Positions 53,192-62,267 of a stretch of DNA of 64,000 nucleotides are shown here, piece after piece. Source of the stretch: Ruminococcus sp. (GTDB lineage: Bacteria; Bacillota; Clostridia; Oscillospirales; Acutalibacteraceae); assembly GCA_017464765.1 (NCBI GenBank), contig JAFTYK010000005.1:1-64000 (forward strand), written 5' to 3'. Made by a program: the position numbers and the translations under genes. How positions within the stretch are numbered: the first letter of the stretch is position 1; each line of letters opens with the position of its first letter. Below the pieces are notes generated by a model. The model made no database searches. It had not been told where the DNA came from and worked only from the letters and a program-made list of their open reading frames with translations.

Positions 53192-55810
53192 TTGGCTTCT
53201 AATAAAACTACAAAAAAGCCGGTCAAAAAAACTCAAACTAAAAATTCACCAAAAAGCAGAAACTCTAAACAACCGCCTGCCAAGTCTTCTGGAATTAATC
53301 CTCAGATTAAGGCTATTTTGCTGTGTGCAGCTTCGGTTATCTTTTTCGCACTTTTGATTATCCGAGGCGATAACTTGTGGCTTTCTATGCGTAATTGTAT
53401 GATGGGCTTGTTCGGATTTTGCTTTCTGCTCATTCCTTTTGTTTTCCTTTATATGGGAATTATGACAGCTAAAGAAAAGCAGATGTCCCACAAAGGCGCA
53501 AAGGTTGCTTTGTCGATACTTATTGTCCTTTTTTCTTGTACTTTGATTTATCTTTGCGGTAAGGTTGATTACAATGAGGGTAGAACTTACATACAGGCTT
53601 TAGCTGATGCTTATAAAGGCTCTTATTCAGGCGATAGCTTATGCGGATTTTTCGGTGCAGTACTCGGTTTTCCTTTCAGAGCGTGGTTCACCAATGCTCC
53701 TGCGATTATTATCGTTTTAGTTGCACTCATCGTATTTATTATGCTCCTTACAGGTGTTACGCTTGTTGATATCGCCAATGTTGCTCACAAACAATATGAC
53801 CGCTACGCTAAACGTAGGGAAGAACGTAGAAAACGTATGGCTGAGTATGTTGAGGTAGAAGATGACGATAACGACGTTACGGTTGTCGATTATCACATAC
53901 CTCGAAAATCCAAAGACAGAATTGACATTCCGCTTGATGATAAAAAGGTACAAAAAAAGCCAAAGGTGGTTTCTCCTGAAAGCGAAGCTGATCAACAGAT
54001 TATTGATATTATCAAAAATGCTAACAACGGCATTATGGCTGAAGAGGTCGCTACTGTTTCAGATGCTTCTTCTATCGCTGAAAAGATATCTAAGCGTAAG
54101 ACCTCAACTGTTATGTCTGACGGAGCGAAACAGGCTGATCCGCAGACCGTACCTGTAGATTTAGAAAAAGAAACTACAGCAATGGAAAAGCAGGTTGAGA
54201 AGAGCAAAAAGCAGACTACAAAGAAGGTCTACAGCTTCCCACCTGTAAAGCTCTTGGACCCTGCTTATGATACCGAGGGTGCGTCAGCTATGCTTGAGCT
54301 ACAGAACAATGCCACTAAGCTTGTTGATACACTAAAGAGTTTTGGTGTTAACGCTACTATTACCAATATCTGCCGAGGTCCGTCTGTTACTCGTTATGAG
54401 CTACAGCCTGCCGCAGGTGTAAAAATCAGTAAAATTACTAACCTTTCCGATGATATTGCGCTTAATTTAGCCGCTAAAGGCGTTAGAATTGAGGCGCCTA
54501 TTCCTGGAAAAGCTGCAATTGGTATTGAAGTTCCTAACAAGGTTACTTCTATGGTGTCGTTGCGAGAGCTTATAGATTCAAAAGAGTTTAACTCTAGTTC
54601 TTCTAAGCTTTCCTGTGTACTCGGTAGGGATATTTCGGGCGAAATCGTGCTTACTGATTTAGCAAAAATGCCTCACCTTCTTATCGCAGGTACAACTGGC
54701 TCAGGTAAATCAGTTTGTGTTAACTCACTATTGATGAGTATACTGTTCAAGGCTACTCCAGATGAAGTTAAGATTCTACTTATTGACCCTAAGATGGTTG
54801 AATTTTCAAAATACAAGGGTATCCCGCACTTGCTTGTACCTGTAGTGTCTGATGCTAAAAAAGCCGCAGGCGCGCTCAACTGGGCAGTTTCTGAAATGCT
54901 CAACCGATATAAGCTTTTCTCTGAGTACGATTGTAAAGATATCGGCTCATACAATAAGCTTATTGAAAAGAATCTCGAATATATTGCTCAGAATTCAACC
55001 CCTGATTCTGACGAGGAAGTATGCTTAGAAGTAGGCGGACTTCCTGTTGCTAAAGAAAAACTTCCGCAGATTGTTATCGCAATCGACGAGTTAGCTGACC
55101 TTATGATGGCGGCTCCTTCTGAAGTTGAAGACGCTATTTGTCGACTTGCTCAGATGGCACGTGCCGCAGGTATGCATCTGATTATAGCTACACAGCGTCC
55201 GTCTGTAAATGTTATCACAGGTGTTATCAAGGCGAATATTCCATCTCGTATTGCTCTTAAGGTTAGCTCGAACATCGACTCACGTACTATATTGGACGCA
55301 AGTGGAGCAGAAAAGCTCATTGGTCGAGGCGATATGCTCTACGCACCTGTTGGTGCATCACAGCCTGTACGTGTTCAGGGTTGTTTTGCTAAGGACGAAG
55401 AAATTGAGCGTGTCACTGCGTACATAAAGAAGTCACACGATGCTCAGTACAACGCTGAAGTTGAAGAAAGAATTCGCCGTATCGCTGCCGAAGAACTCGG
55501 TAAAGACTCAAAAGGAAGCAACTCGCCTGCAACTTCTGATAATCCTGATGTCGATTCTCTGATGGAAGAGGCTATTAAGGTTGTTATTGAAGCAGGACAG
55601 GCTTCCACCTCGCTTTTACAGCGTAGACTCAAGGTGGGCTATGCACGAGCAGGTAGAATGATTGATGATATGGAACAGATGGGTATCGTTGGTCCTCATC
55701 AAGGCTCGAAAGCCAGAGATGTACTTATGACATACAACGAGTGGCTCGAGCGTAATCACGTGCTTGATGTAGCACAACAAGAAGATGATAATTCTGAAGA
55801 AGAATTCTAA
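53192..55810 (+). CDS. ftsK: DNA translocase FtsK/SpoIIIE
   Basis: An 872-residue DNA pump. Four N-terminal membrane helices (about 35-190) and a charged linker (about 200-340) precede the motor: Walker [14 protein letters not shown] near residue 500, Walker [14 protein letters not shown], and a C-terminal gamma winged helix ([23 protein letters not shown]) that reads KOPS/SRS sites. Start TTG at 53192, eight bases after AGGAG; the GTG at 53183 overlaps that site. In a sporulating host it probably does SpoIIIE's job of pumping the chromosome into the forespore. Confidence 0.95.
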   Translation: MASNKTTKKPVKKTQTKNSPKSRNSKQPPAKSSGINPQIKAILLCAASVIFFALLIIRGDNLWLSMRNCMMGLFGFCFLLIPFVFLYMGIMTAKEKQMSHKGAKVALSILIVLFSCTLIYLCGKVDYNEGRTYIQALADAYKGSYSGDSLCGFFGAVLGFPFRAWFTNAPAIIIVLVALIVFIMLLTGVTLVDIANVAHKQYDRYAKRREERRKRMAEYVEVEDDDNDVTVVDYHIPRKSKDRIDIPLDDKKVQKKPKVVSPESEADQQIIDIIKNANNGIMAEEVATVSDASSIAEKISKRKTSTVMSDGAKQADPQTVPVDLEKETTAMEKQVEKSKKQTTKKVYSFPPVKLLDPAYDTEGASAMLELQNNATKLVDTLKSFGVNATITNICRGPSVTRYELQPAAGVKISKITNLSDDIALNLAAKGVRIEAPIPGKAAIGIEVPNKVTSMVSLRELIDSKEFNSSSSKLSCVLGRDISGEIVLTDLAKMPHLLIAGTTGSGKSVCVNSLLMSILFKATPDEVKILLIDPKMVEFSKYKGIPHLLVPVVSDAKKAAGALNWAVSEMLNRYKLFSEYDCKDIGSYNKLIEKNLEYIAQNSTPDSDEEVCLEVGGLPVAKEKLPQIVIAIDELADLMMAAPSEVEDAICRLAQMARAAGMHLIIATQRPSVNVITGVIKANIPSRIALKVSSNIDSRTILDASGAEKLIGRGDMLYAPVGASQPVRVQGCFAKDEEIERVTAYIKKSHDAQYNAEVEERIRRIAAEELGKDSKGSNSPATSDNPDVDSLMEEAIKVVIEAGQASTSLLQRRLKVGYARAGRMIDDMEQMGIVGPHQGSKARDVLMTYNEWLERNHVLDVAQQEDDNSEEEF

Positions 55811-55869
55811 TACAGAATAATAAATACGCTATATTTCTATAATAGAAAATACATTCCAAGGAGAATAAT

Positions 55870-57762
55870 ATGGCTTTTCTACCAATATCCGCAAAAGAAG
55901 TAAAAGCTATGGGGTGGGGGAGTGTTGACTTTGTGTTTATCACAGGCGACAGCTACGTTGACCACCCTTCCTTTGGCGTGTCCATAATTTCGAGAGTGCT
56001 TGAAGATAGAGGATACAAGGTCGCTATTTTATCCCAACCTGACATAAACTGTGATGACGATTTTCTTCAGTTTGGAACACCTCGACTTGGTTTTATGATA
56101 ACATCTGGCAACATCGACAGTATGGTTGCCCATTATAGTGTGGCTAAAAAGCGTCGAAAAACCGATGCATATACAGCAGGCGGTATTATGGGCAAACGTC
56201 CTGATAGAGCCGCAATTGTTTACTCAAACATCGTTCGCAGACTTTTTCCTGAATCTATAATTATCCTTGGCGGACTTGAGGCTAGTTTAAGAAGATTTGC
56301 CCACTATGATTACTGGGACGATAAAGTAAGACATTCGATTTTATTTGATTCGAAAGCCGATATTATTATTTATGGAATGGGTGAGAACCAGACTATTGAA
56401 ATTGCTGATCGTTTGAACGAGGGTTATACGGTTGAAGCTTTGCGTGATATAAGAGGTATCTGTTATGCTGTTAAAACATCGGAATATACTCCGATGAGCG
56501 TAACTGAGCTTCCGACATATGAACGAGTGAGTACCGATAAAGTTGACTACGCTATCGCAACCAGAAAAGAGCTTGACGAATACGATGCGGTCCGTGGCAA
56601 GACGATGATTCAGCGTGACGGAAATATGATTTTAGTCCAGACTCCGCCAATGCCACCACTTACAACCGAGGAACTTGACTACGTATATTCGCTACATTAC
56701 GAGAGAGCGTACCACCCTTCATACGAAGAACTAGGCGGAGTACCCGGCATACAGGAAGTTGAGTTTTCCATTACCCATAACCGAGGATGTTTTGGAGGCT
56801 GTAACTTCTGTGCTATAGCTTTTCATCAGGGCAGGGCAGTTACTGTTCGAAGCAAGGAGAGTATTATCGAAGAAGCGAAAAAGCTCATCTCTTCACCTAA
56901 TTTTAAGGGTTATATCCACGATGTTGGCGGACCTACGGCGAATTTTAGGTTGCCTTCATGTGAGTTGCAGAAAAAAGCAGGACTTTGTAAAGGTAAGAAA
57001 TGTTTAGCACCAACCCCGTGTAAAAATCTTCAGGTTTCTCACGATGAGTATATCGATATTCTGAGAGAACTTAGAAGTCTTAGTGGTGTGAAAAAAGTCT
57101 TCATTCGCTCAGGTATCCGCTTCGATTATCTTATGGAAGATGAATCTGATCGCTTTTTCAGAGAACTTGTCGAACATCATATTTCAGGACAGTTAAAGGT
57201 AGCCCCTGAGCATTGTTCGGATATAGTTCTTGATAAAATGGGTAAACCCCATATTGAAGTGTACAAGCGTTTTCAGGACGAGTTTTACAAAAAGACTGCT
57301 CAGGCGAAAAAGGAACAATATCTCGTTCCGTATCTTATGAGTTCGCATCCGGGTTCTACATTAAAAGAAGCGGTTGAACTTTCACTTTACTTAAAGCGTG
57401 AGAAGATTCACCCTGATCAGGTGCAGGATTTTTATCCTACTCCGGGAACGGTTTCAACCTGTATGTACTATACGGGGCTTGACCCTTATACATTGAAAGA
57501 GATTTATGTTGCAAAGTCACCACATGAAAAAGCTTTGCAGCGTGCTTTGCTTCAGTATTTCAAGCCACAGAACAAAGATCTTGTTATTGAAGCTTTAGTG
57601 AAAGCGGGTCGCAGAGATTTAATCGGCAGTTCTAAAAACTGCCTTATAAACGCAAAAATCCCCGAAAAGTACGAAAAGATATCAAAAACTAAACCTAAAA
57701 ACAAAAAGCACGTTAAACCTAACTACAAGAAAAAACAAAAAATGCGTTCAAAAGGCAAGTAA
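55870..57762 (+). CDS. YgiQ family radical SAM protein
   Basis: A 630-residue protein. YgiQ N-terminus FLPISAKEVKAMGWGSVDFV, cobalamin-binding-like region, then the radical SAM cluster CFGGCNFC (about 307-314, CxxxCxxC) and the long C-terminal DUF3362-like part ending in a very basic Lys-rich tail (about 610-630). Reaction unknown. AAGGAGAA precedes the ATG. Confidence 0.92.
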   Translation: MAFLPISAKEVKAMGWGSVDFVFITGDSYVDHPSFGVSIISRVLEDRGYKVAILSQPDINCDDDFLQFGTPRLGFMITSGNIDSMVAHYSVAKKRRKTDAYTAGGIMGKRPDRAAIVYSNIVRRLFPESIIILGGLEASLRRFAHYDYWDDKVRHSILFDSKADIIIYGMGENQTIEIADRLNEGYTVEALRDIRGICYAVKTSEYTPMSVTELPTYERVSTDKVDYAIATRKELDEYDAVRGKTMIQRDGNMILVQTPPMPPLTTEELDYVYSLHYERAYHPSYEELGGVPGIQEVEFSITHNRGCFGGCNFCAIAFHQGRAVTVRSKESIIEEAKKLISSPNFKGYIHDVGGPTANFRLPSCELQKKAGLCKGKKCLAPTPCKNLQVSHDEYIDILRELRSLSGVKKVFIRSGIRFDYLMEDESDRFFRELVEHHISGQLKVAPEHCSDIVLDKMGKPHIEVYKRFQDEFYKKTAQAKKEQYLVPYLMSSHPGSTLKEAVELSLYLKREKIHPDQVQDFYPTPGTVSTCMYYTGLDPYTLKEIYVAKSPHEKALQRALLQYFKPQNKDLVIEALVKAGRRDLIGSSKNCLINAKIPEKYEKISKTKPKNKKHVKPNYKKKQKMRSKGK

Positions 57763-57766
57763 AAAC

Positions 57767-57795
57767 TTGACCATTTCTATGTTTTTTTATATACT
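57767..57795 (+). promoter_or_regulatory. Sigma-A promoter of tyrS
   Basis: TTGACC (57767-57772), 17-base spacer, TATACT (57790-57795). The leader is about 25 bases, so there is no room for a T-box. Confidence 0.75.
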
Positions 57796-57826
57796 GTATT
57801 CATACTTAAAAGAGAGGAAATTTTAA

Positions 57827-59050
57827 ATGGGTGTTTATGAAGAACTCGTAGCCCGTGGACTTATTGCACAGGTTACAGATGAAAAAGAAATCAGAGAGCT
57901 TGTCAACAGCGGTAAAGCTGTTTTCTATATTGGTTTTGACCCTACAGCTGATAGCTTACACGTAGGTCACTTTATGGCTCTTTGCCTTATGAAGCGTCTT
58001 CAGATGGCTGGTAACAAGCCTATCGCTCTCATCGGTGGCGGTACAGCTATGATCGGTGACCCAAGTGGTCGTACCGATATGCGCCAGATGATGACTACAG
58101 AGACAATCCAGCATAATGTTGAGTGCTTTAAAAAGCAGATGAGCCGTTTTATCGATTTCTCTGATGATAAAGCTTTACTCGTTAATAACGCTGACTGGCT
58201 TTTAGATTTAAACTACGTTGACGTATTAAGAGAAGTTGGTGCTTGTTTCTCAGTTAACCGTATGCTCACTGCTGAGTGCTACAAACAGCGTATGGAAAAG
58301 GGTTTATCATTCCTTGAGTTTAACTATATGATTATGCAGTCTTATGACTTCTATGCTCTTTACCAGAAATACGGTTGTAATATGCAGTTCGGTGGCGATG
58401 ACCAGTGGTCAAATATGCTCGGTGGTACAGAGCTTATCAGAAGAAAACTGGGTAAAGATGCTTATGCTATGACTATCAATCTTCTTCTTAATTCTGAGGG
58501 TAAGAAAATGGGTAAAACTCAGTCAGGCGCCGTGTGGCTTTCTGCTGAAAAAACTTCTCCGTTTGATTTCTATCAGTACTGGAGAAACGTTGATGATGCT
58601 GACGTTGTTAAGTGTCTAAAAATGCTTACATTCTTACCACTTGAAGAAATCGAAGAACTTTCAAAACTTGAAGGTAGCGAAATCAACAAGGCTAAAGAAA
58701 TCTTAGCTTTTGAACTCACAAAGCTTATTCACGGTGAAGAAGAGGCAACAAAAGCTCAGGAAGGTGCTAGAGCGCTTTTCTCAAAGGGTGTTGATACTGA
58801 CAATATGCCTACAACAGCTCTTACTGATGCTGACTTCACTGATGATGGTATTTCTGTACTTGACTTACTCGTTAAATGTGGTCTTATCAGCTCAAAAGGC
58901 GAGGGTAAACGTCTTATCCAGCAGGGTGGCGTTTCTGTTGATGATAACAAGGTAACTGATATGTTTGCTGTTATCTCTAAGGCTGATTTTGAAAAGGGCT
59001 ACGTTGTCGTTAAAAAAGGTAAGAAAGTACATCACAAAGCAACTCTTTAA
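57827..59050 (+). CDS. tyrS: Tyrosyl-tRNA synthetase
   Basis: A 407-residue class I synthetase. HIGH-like motif HVGHFM (about 45-50), tyrosine pocket ([24 protein letters not shown]), KMSKS-like KMGKT and a C-terminal S4 RNA-binding domain (about 345-405). AGAGAGGAAA precedes the ATG. Codon usage looks rich in favoured codons. Confidence 0.97.
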   Translation: MGVYEELVARGLIAQVTDEKEIRELVNSGKAVFYIGFDPTADSLHVGHFMALCLMKRLQMAGNKPIALIGGGTAMIGDPSGRTDMRQMMTTETIQHNVECFKKQMSRFIDFSDDKALLVNNADWLLDLNYVDVLREVGACFSVNRMLTAECYKQRMEKGLSFLEFNYMIMQSYDFYALYQKYGCNMQFGGDDQWSNMLGGTELIRRKLGKDAYAMTINLLLNSEGKKMGKTQSGAVWLSAEKTSPFDFYQYWRNVDDADVVKCLKMLTFLPLEEIEELSKLEGSEINKAKEILAFELTKLIHGEEEATKAQEGARALFSKGVDTDNMPTTALTDADFTDDGISVLDLLVKCGLISSKGEGKRLIQQGGVSVDDNKVTDMFAVISKADFEKGYVVVKKGKKVHHKATL

Positions 59051-59086
59051 GTAAACCTGAAAAATTAATATAAATAGGGGGCAATT

Positions 59087-59587
59087 ATGAAAAAGTTTTT
59101 CTCTGAATTCAAAGACTTTATTATGCGCGGTAACGTAGTTGACCTTGCTGTTGCTGTTATCGTTGGCGGTGCTTTTCAGGCTATCGTTAATTCGTTTATT
59201 AACGACTTAGTTATGCCGTTCATCGGTCTCATCACAGGCGGTATCAACTTCGCTGATCAGTTTATCATTTTAAAAGTTCCTGAGGGCGTTGATTTAGCTA
59301 CTGTAGAAGCTGCAAAAACTGCTGCTGATGCTACAGCACTTGGTGCTACTGTATGGGCTTATGGCGCTTTTATTACAGCCGTAATTAACTTTGTTATTAT
59401 GGCATTTGTTATCTTTTTGATGGTAAAAGCTATCAACAAGGCTCAGTCAATCGGTAAGAAAAAAGTGGAAGAGGATCCTACAACTAAGAAATGTCCTTTC
59501 TGTTGTAGTGAAATCTCCATCAAAGCAACTCGTTGTCCTCACTGTACTTCCGAAATTCCTGAGGAAGAGGAAAAAGAGGAAGAATAA
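59087..59587 (+). CDS. mscL: Large-conductance mechanosensitive channel MscL with zinc ribbon
   Basis: A 166-residue MscL. N-terminal helix [23 protein letters not shown], two membrane helices and a C-terminal extension with a zinc ribbon (CPFC...CPHC, about 137-155) and an acidic tail. The channel opens under osmotic down-shock. The extension is common in Firmicutes MscL. Transcribed after tyrS, 36 bases away. Confidence 0.95.
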   Translation: MKKFFSEFKDFIMRGNVVDLAVAVIVGGAFQAIVNSFINDLVMPFIGLITGGINFADQFIILKVPEGVDLATVEAAKTAADATALGATVWAYGAFITAVINFVIMAFVIFLMVKAINKAQSIGKKKVEEDPTTKKCPFCCSEISIKATRCPHCTSEIPEEEEKEEE

Positions 59588-59609
59588 TTTATTAATTAAC
59601 TACATAGAA

Positions 59610-59640
59610 AGTCGTCCGTTTATAGCGGACGGCTTTTTTA
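59610..59640 (+). terminator. Intrinsic terminator after mscL
   Basis: AGTCGTCCG (59610-59618) pairs with CGGACGGCT (59626-59634) with one G-U pair, followed by TTTTTTA. Confidence 0.88.
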
Positions 59641-59711
59641 TGCTTATGGAAGGTTTTGTTTTTGTGATGAAACTATTAGGTTAGTGGTATTTCTTTGTGT
59701 ATAACTAAAAA

Positions 59712-59739
59712 TAAAAAAAGCGGTAGTCATACTACCGCT
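59712..59739 (-). terminator. Intrinsic terminator of the 1-phosphofructokinase gene
   Basis: AGCGGTAGT (59719-59727) with ACTACCGCT (59731-59739); on the minus strand followed by TTTTTTTATTTTT. Confidence 0.88.
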
Positions 59740-59743
59740 TTTG

Positions 59744-60655
59744 TTATTTGCTCTCGATTAATTCAAGCATTCTTGATATTTCATTTTGTTTGCATAAACC
59801 TTCTGAAAACGCTGTTGCACTACCGCATGCTGTAGCAAGCTTTAGTGCGAATTTATAGTCTTTGGATTTCAAATATCCTGCTATAAACCCTGCAACCATG
59901 GAATCGCCTGCGCCGACGGTGTTTATTGCTTCTCCTTGCGGTGCGCTTTGCAGAATAACCTGTTTATCTTCAGTGAAAAGTACCGAACCTTTGTCGCCCA
60001 TAGATACAAGCACATTTCTTGCACCTAAATTCTGTAGCTTGATAGCATATTTTTCAACATCGTGGAGTGTGCTGATTTTTGCATCGAAAGTTTCGATAAG
60101 CTCATTTATGTTCGGTTTAATAAGAAACGGTTTGTACTCAAGGGTGTTAAGTAGTTTCTTTTTAGTGCTGTCAACAACAGTCATTGCACCAGACTTTGCG
60201 ATTTTTGAAAGAAGTTTTGCATAGATTGTATCATCGGCATTTTTAGGAGCGCTGCCTGAAAGTATAACTATATCATCGCTATTTATTTCATCGAATTTTT
60301 TAATCAGCAGATGTAAGTCATAGTCGGAAATTGAAGGGCCTTTTGTGTTGATGTCGGTTTCTTCATCGCTACGAATTTTTACGTTAATTCTTGTAATACC
60401 GTTTTCAAGGTGTACAAAGTCGGTCTGTACTCCTTGATTTTGTAACGTTTCTTCAATTTCTTTTCCTGTGAATCCTGCTAAAAATCCAGTCGCTATACTA
60501 TGGACTTCGAGTTCTTTTAGTACCATTGAAACGTTGATACCTTTTCCACCACAGTACAATGTTTCACTGTCACTTCGGTTTATTGTACCCAGAATCGGGT
60601 TATCCATATTTATAATGAAATCTATAGCAGGGTTAAGTGTTACTGTATAAATCAT
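59744..60655 (-). CDS. fruK: PfkB family kinase, 1-phosphofructokinase type
   Basis: A 303-residue sugar-phosphate kinase. N-terminus MIYTVTLNPAIDFIINM and GGKGINVSMVLKEL are those of 1-phosphofructokinase/tagatose-6-phosphate kinase; the catalytic signature is NTVGAGDSMVAGF (Asp about 250). It would turn fructose 1-phosphate into fructose 1,6-bisphosphate. No fruA or fruR gene is nearby, so tagatose 6-phosphate remains possible. GAGGTG precedes the ATG. Divergent from another PfkB gene. Confidence 0.85.
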   Translation of the reverse strand: MIYTVTLNPAIDFIINMDNPILGTINRSDSETLYCGGKGINVSMVLKELEVHSIATGFLAGFTGKEIEETLQNQGVQTDFVHLENGITRINVKIRSDEETDINTKGPSISDYDLHLLIKKFDEINSDDIVILSGSAPKNADDTIYAKLLSKIAKSGAMTVVDSTKKKLLNTLEYKPFLIKPNINELIETFDAKISTLHDVEKYAIKLQNLGARNVLVSMGDKGSVLFTEDKQVILQSAPQGEAINTVGAGDSMVAGFIAGYLKSKDYKFALKLATACGSATAFSEGLCKQNEISRMLELIESK

Positions 60656-60681
60656 ATCGCACCTCTTTAGTGTCAGTTTCC

Positions 60682-60710
60682 TTGACTCGTTATGTTATTT
60701 ATTATACAAT
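60682..60710 (+). promoter_or_regulatory. Overlapping divergent promoters of two sugar-kinase genes
   Basis: Plus strand: TTGACT (60682-60687), 17-base spacer, TACAAT (60705-60710). On the minus strand TATAAT (60706-60701) overlaps this -10 and may serve fruK with a weak -35 TTACAT about 18 bases upstream. Confidence 0.6.
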
Positions 60711-60742
60711 TTTAATATCTAATTATGTAAGGTGGCTAATAT

Positions 60743-61657
60743 ATGAGCAAAATTCTTGTCTGCGGTTTAGTGAATGTGGAAACTACAGTGAAAATCGACG
60801 AGTTTCCGCTTCCTTATCAGCCAATTGACTATAACTTCTTTGGGATAAATTCATATCCAGCGGGAGTCGGACTTAATCTAAGTCTTGCTTTTTCTTCATT
60901 ATCCGACGAAGTAAAGCTTTTGTCAATGGTTGGTGATGATAGCGCAGGAGCTATTGTAAAAGATGTGCTTAGGAAAAACAACATCTCCACAGATTATCTT
61001 GAAAACACCGCTTCTACCGCTCAGTCTGTTGTGCTATACGATAATGATGGAAAGCGAAGAATATTCTGCGATTTGAAGGATTTTCAGGATAAGTCGTACG
61101 ATGAAGAGGTTTTTAGAAAAGCAGCGTATGACTGCGATACACTTTGTTTGTGTAATATCAATTTCTCGCGAAAGCTACTGAAAATTGCGAAGGATATGGG
61201 AAAGCGTGTGGCAACTGATGTTCACGTGTTGAGTAATATAAACGATGAATACAATAGTGATTATATTAAGTATTCTGATATACTTTTCTTAAGCAACGAA
61301 AATATCTTAGGCAGGGAAGAAGAGTGCATAAAAAGTCTTAGAGATGCCTACAATAACGAGATTATAGTAATCGGTATGGGTGAAAACGGAGCTTTGATGT
61401 ATGTGAGAGTCGATGATAAAATTTATAAGATTGATAGCGTGAAACCTGAAAAAATAGTCAATACAGTAGGTGCTGGGGATTCGCTGTTTTCGTCGTTTGT
61501 GCATTTTTACACTAAAGGAGTAGATCCGTATAATTCTTTAAGATACGCCACTTTCTTTGCGTCCTACAAAATCGGCTTTGACGGCGCAGCGAAAGGATTT
61601 CTTACTGAAGGAAAATTAATAGAACTTGCTCACAATAAAAAACAGCAGTCTTCGTGA
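60743..61657 (+). CDS. PfkB family carbohydrate kinase
   Basis: A 304-residue ribokinase-superfamily protein, only distantly like the neighbouring kinase. N-terminal beta-sheet KILVCGLVNVETTVKI, the GG-type segment YPAGVGLNLSLAFSSL and the catalytic NTVGAGDSLFSSF (Asp about 249). The sugar is not identified; a nucleoside is possible. AAGGTGG precedes the ATG. Confidence 0.85.
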   Translation: MSKILVCGLVNVETTVKIDEFPLPYQPIDYNFFGINSYPAGVGLNLSLAFSSLSDEVKLLSMVGDDSAGAIVKDVLRKNNISTDYLENTASTAQSVVLYDNDGKRRIFCDLKDFQDKSYDEEVFRKAAYDCDTLCLCNINFSRKLLKIAKDMGKRVATDVHVLSNINDEYNSDYIKYSDILFLSNENILGREEECIKSLRDAYNNEIIVIGMGENGALMYVRVDDKIYKIDSVKPEKIVNTVGAGDSLFSSFVHFYTKGVDPYNSLRYATFFASYKIGFDGAAKGFLTEGKLIELAHNKKQQSS

Positions 61658-61669
61658 CTGCTGCTTTTT
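61643..61669. terminator. Bidirectional terminator overlapping the kinase stop codon
   Basis: CAGCAGTC (61643-61650) with GACTGCTG (61656-61663), followed by CTTTTTT on the plus strand and TTTTTTA on the minus strand. It serves both the kinase and the PAP2 gene. Confidence 0.85.
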
Positions 61670-61683
61670 TATTTCTTAGGGGG

Positions 61684-62187
61684 TTATAAAATGAAAAAAC
61701 AAATTGAGCCGATTAAAGTACTGATGAGCGCACCGCCTATAACATCACGTATAAAGTGAGCGCCGCTAAGCACTCTTGTGATGCCGATAGCAGTTGCCAA
61801 AACAAGCATTACAATTCCAACGCTTGTATCGATATAGAGAAAAGCTAAAGCTATGATAAAAGCCGAAGCTGTGTGCCTGCTTGGGAAACTCTTGCCTTTT
61901 GTATCCTTTTTAATTGCAGGTGAGAAGTTATACACTTCGTAAGGTCTTTTGGCGTTTATGATATATCTAATGACAGTAACCAGTACCAACACAAAAAGCG
62001 GAACGAGTGTCGCTTTTAGAAATACTTCGCTTTTGAGACCTTCGGTAATCAAAAGATAAATAAGTTGCATCGGATACAAAAGCATCATGATGGCGGGCAA
62101 AATATCATGCAGAGCTTTTATTGTATTGAAACGACTTTTGCTGGCAGTGAAAAATTCACTTAAGAATTTGTATTGCTCTTCTTTCAT
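61684..62187 (-). CDS. PAP2 family membrane phosphatase
   Basis: A 167-residue membrane protein. PAP2 motifs KRPYEVY (KxxxxxxRP region), FPSRHTASAF (PSGH-type) and SGAHFIRDVIGG are all present, with five hydrophobic segments. Substrate may be undecaprenyl diphosphate or phosphatidate-type lipids. ATG at 62187 is preferred to the GTG two codons earlier, which is too close to GGAGAGGA. Confidence 0.88.
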   Translation of the reverse strand: MKEEQYKFLSEFFTASKSRFNTIKALHDILPAIMMLLYPMQLIYLLITEGLKSEVFLKATLVPLFVLVLVTVIRYIINAKRPYEVYNFSPAIKKDTKGKSFPSRHTASAFIIALAFLYIDTSVGIVMLVLATAIGITRVLSGAHFIRDVIGGALISTLIGSICFFIL

Positions 62188-62267
62188 TTTCACCCGTCCT
62201 CTCCTTTTTGTGCCTATATCATAACACGAAATCTGTTAAAAACAACAAACAAATTTTAACGAAATTA

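Noticed and set aside
57763..57826. T-box before tyrS
   Set aside because: tyrS often has one, but only 64 bases separate it from the previous gene and a consensus promoter fills them.
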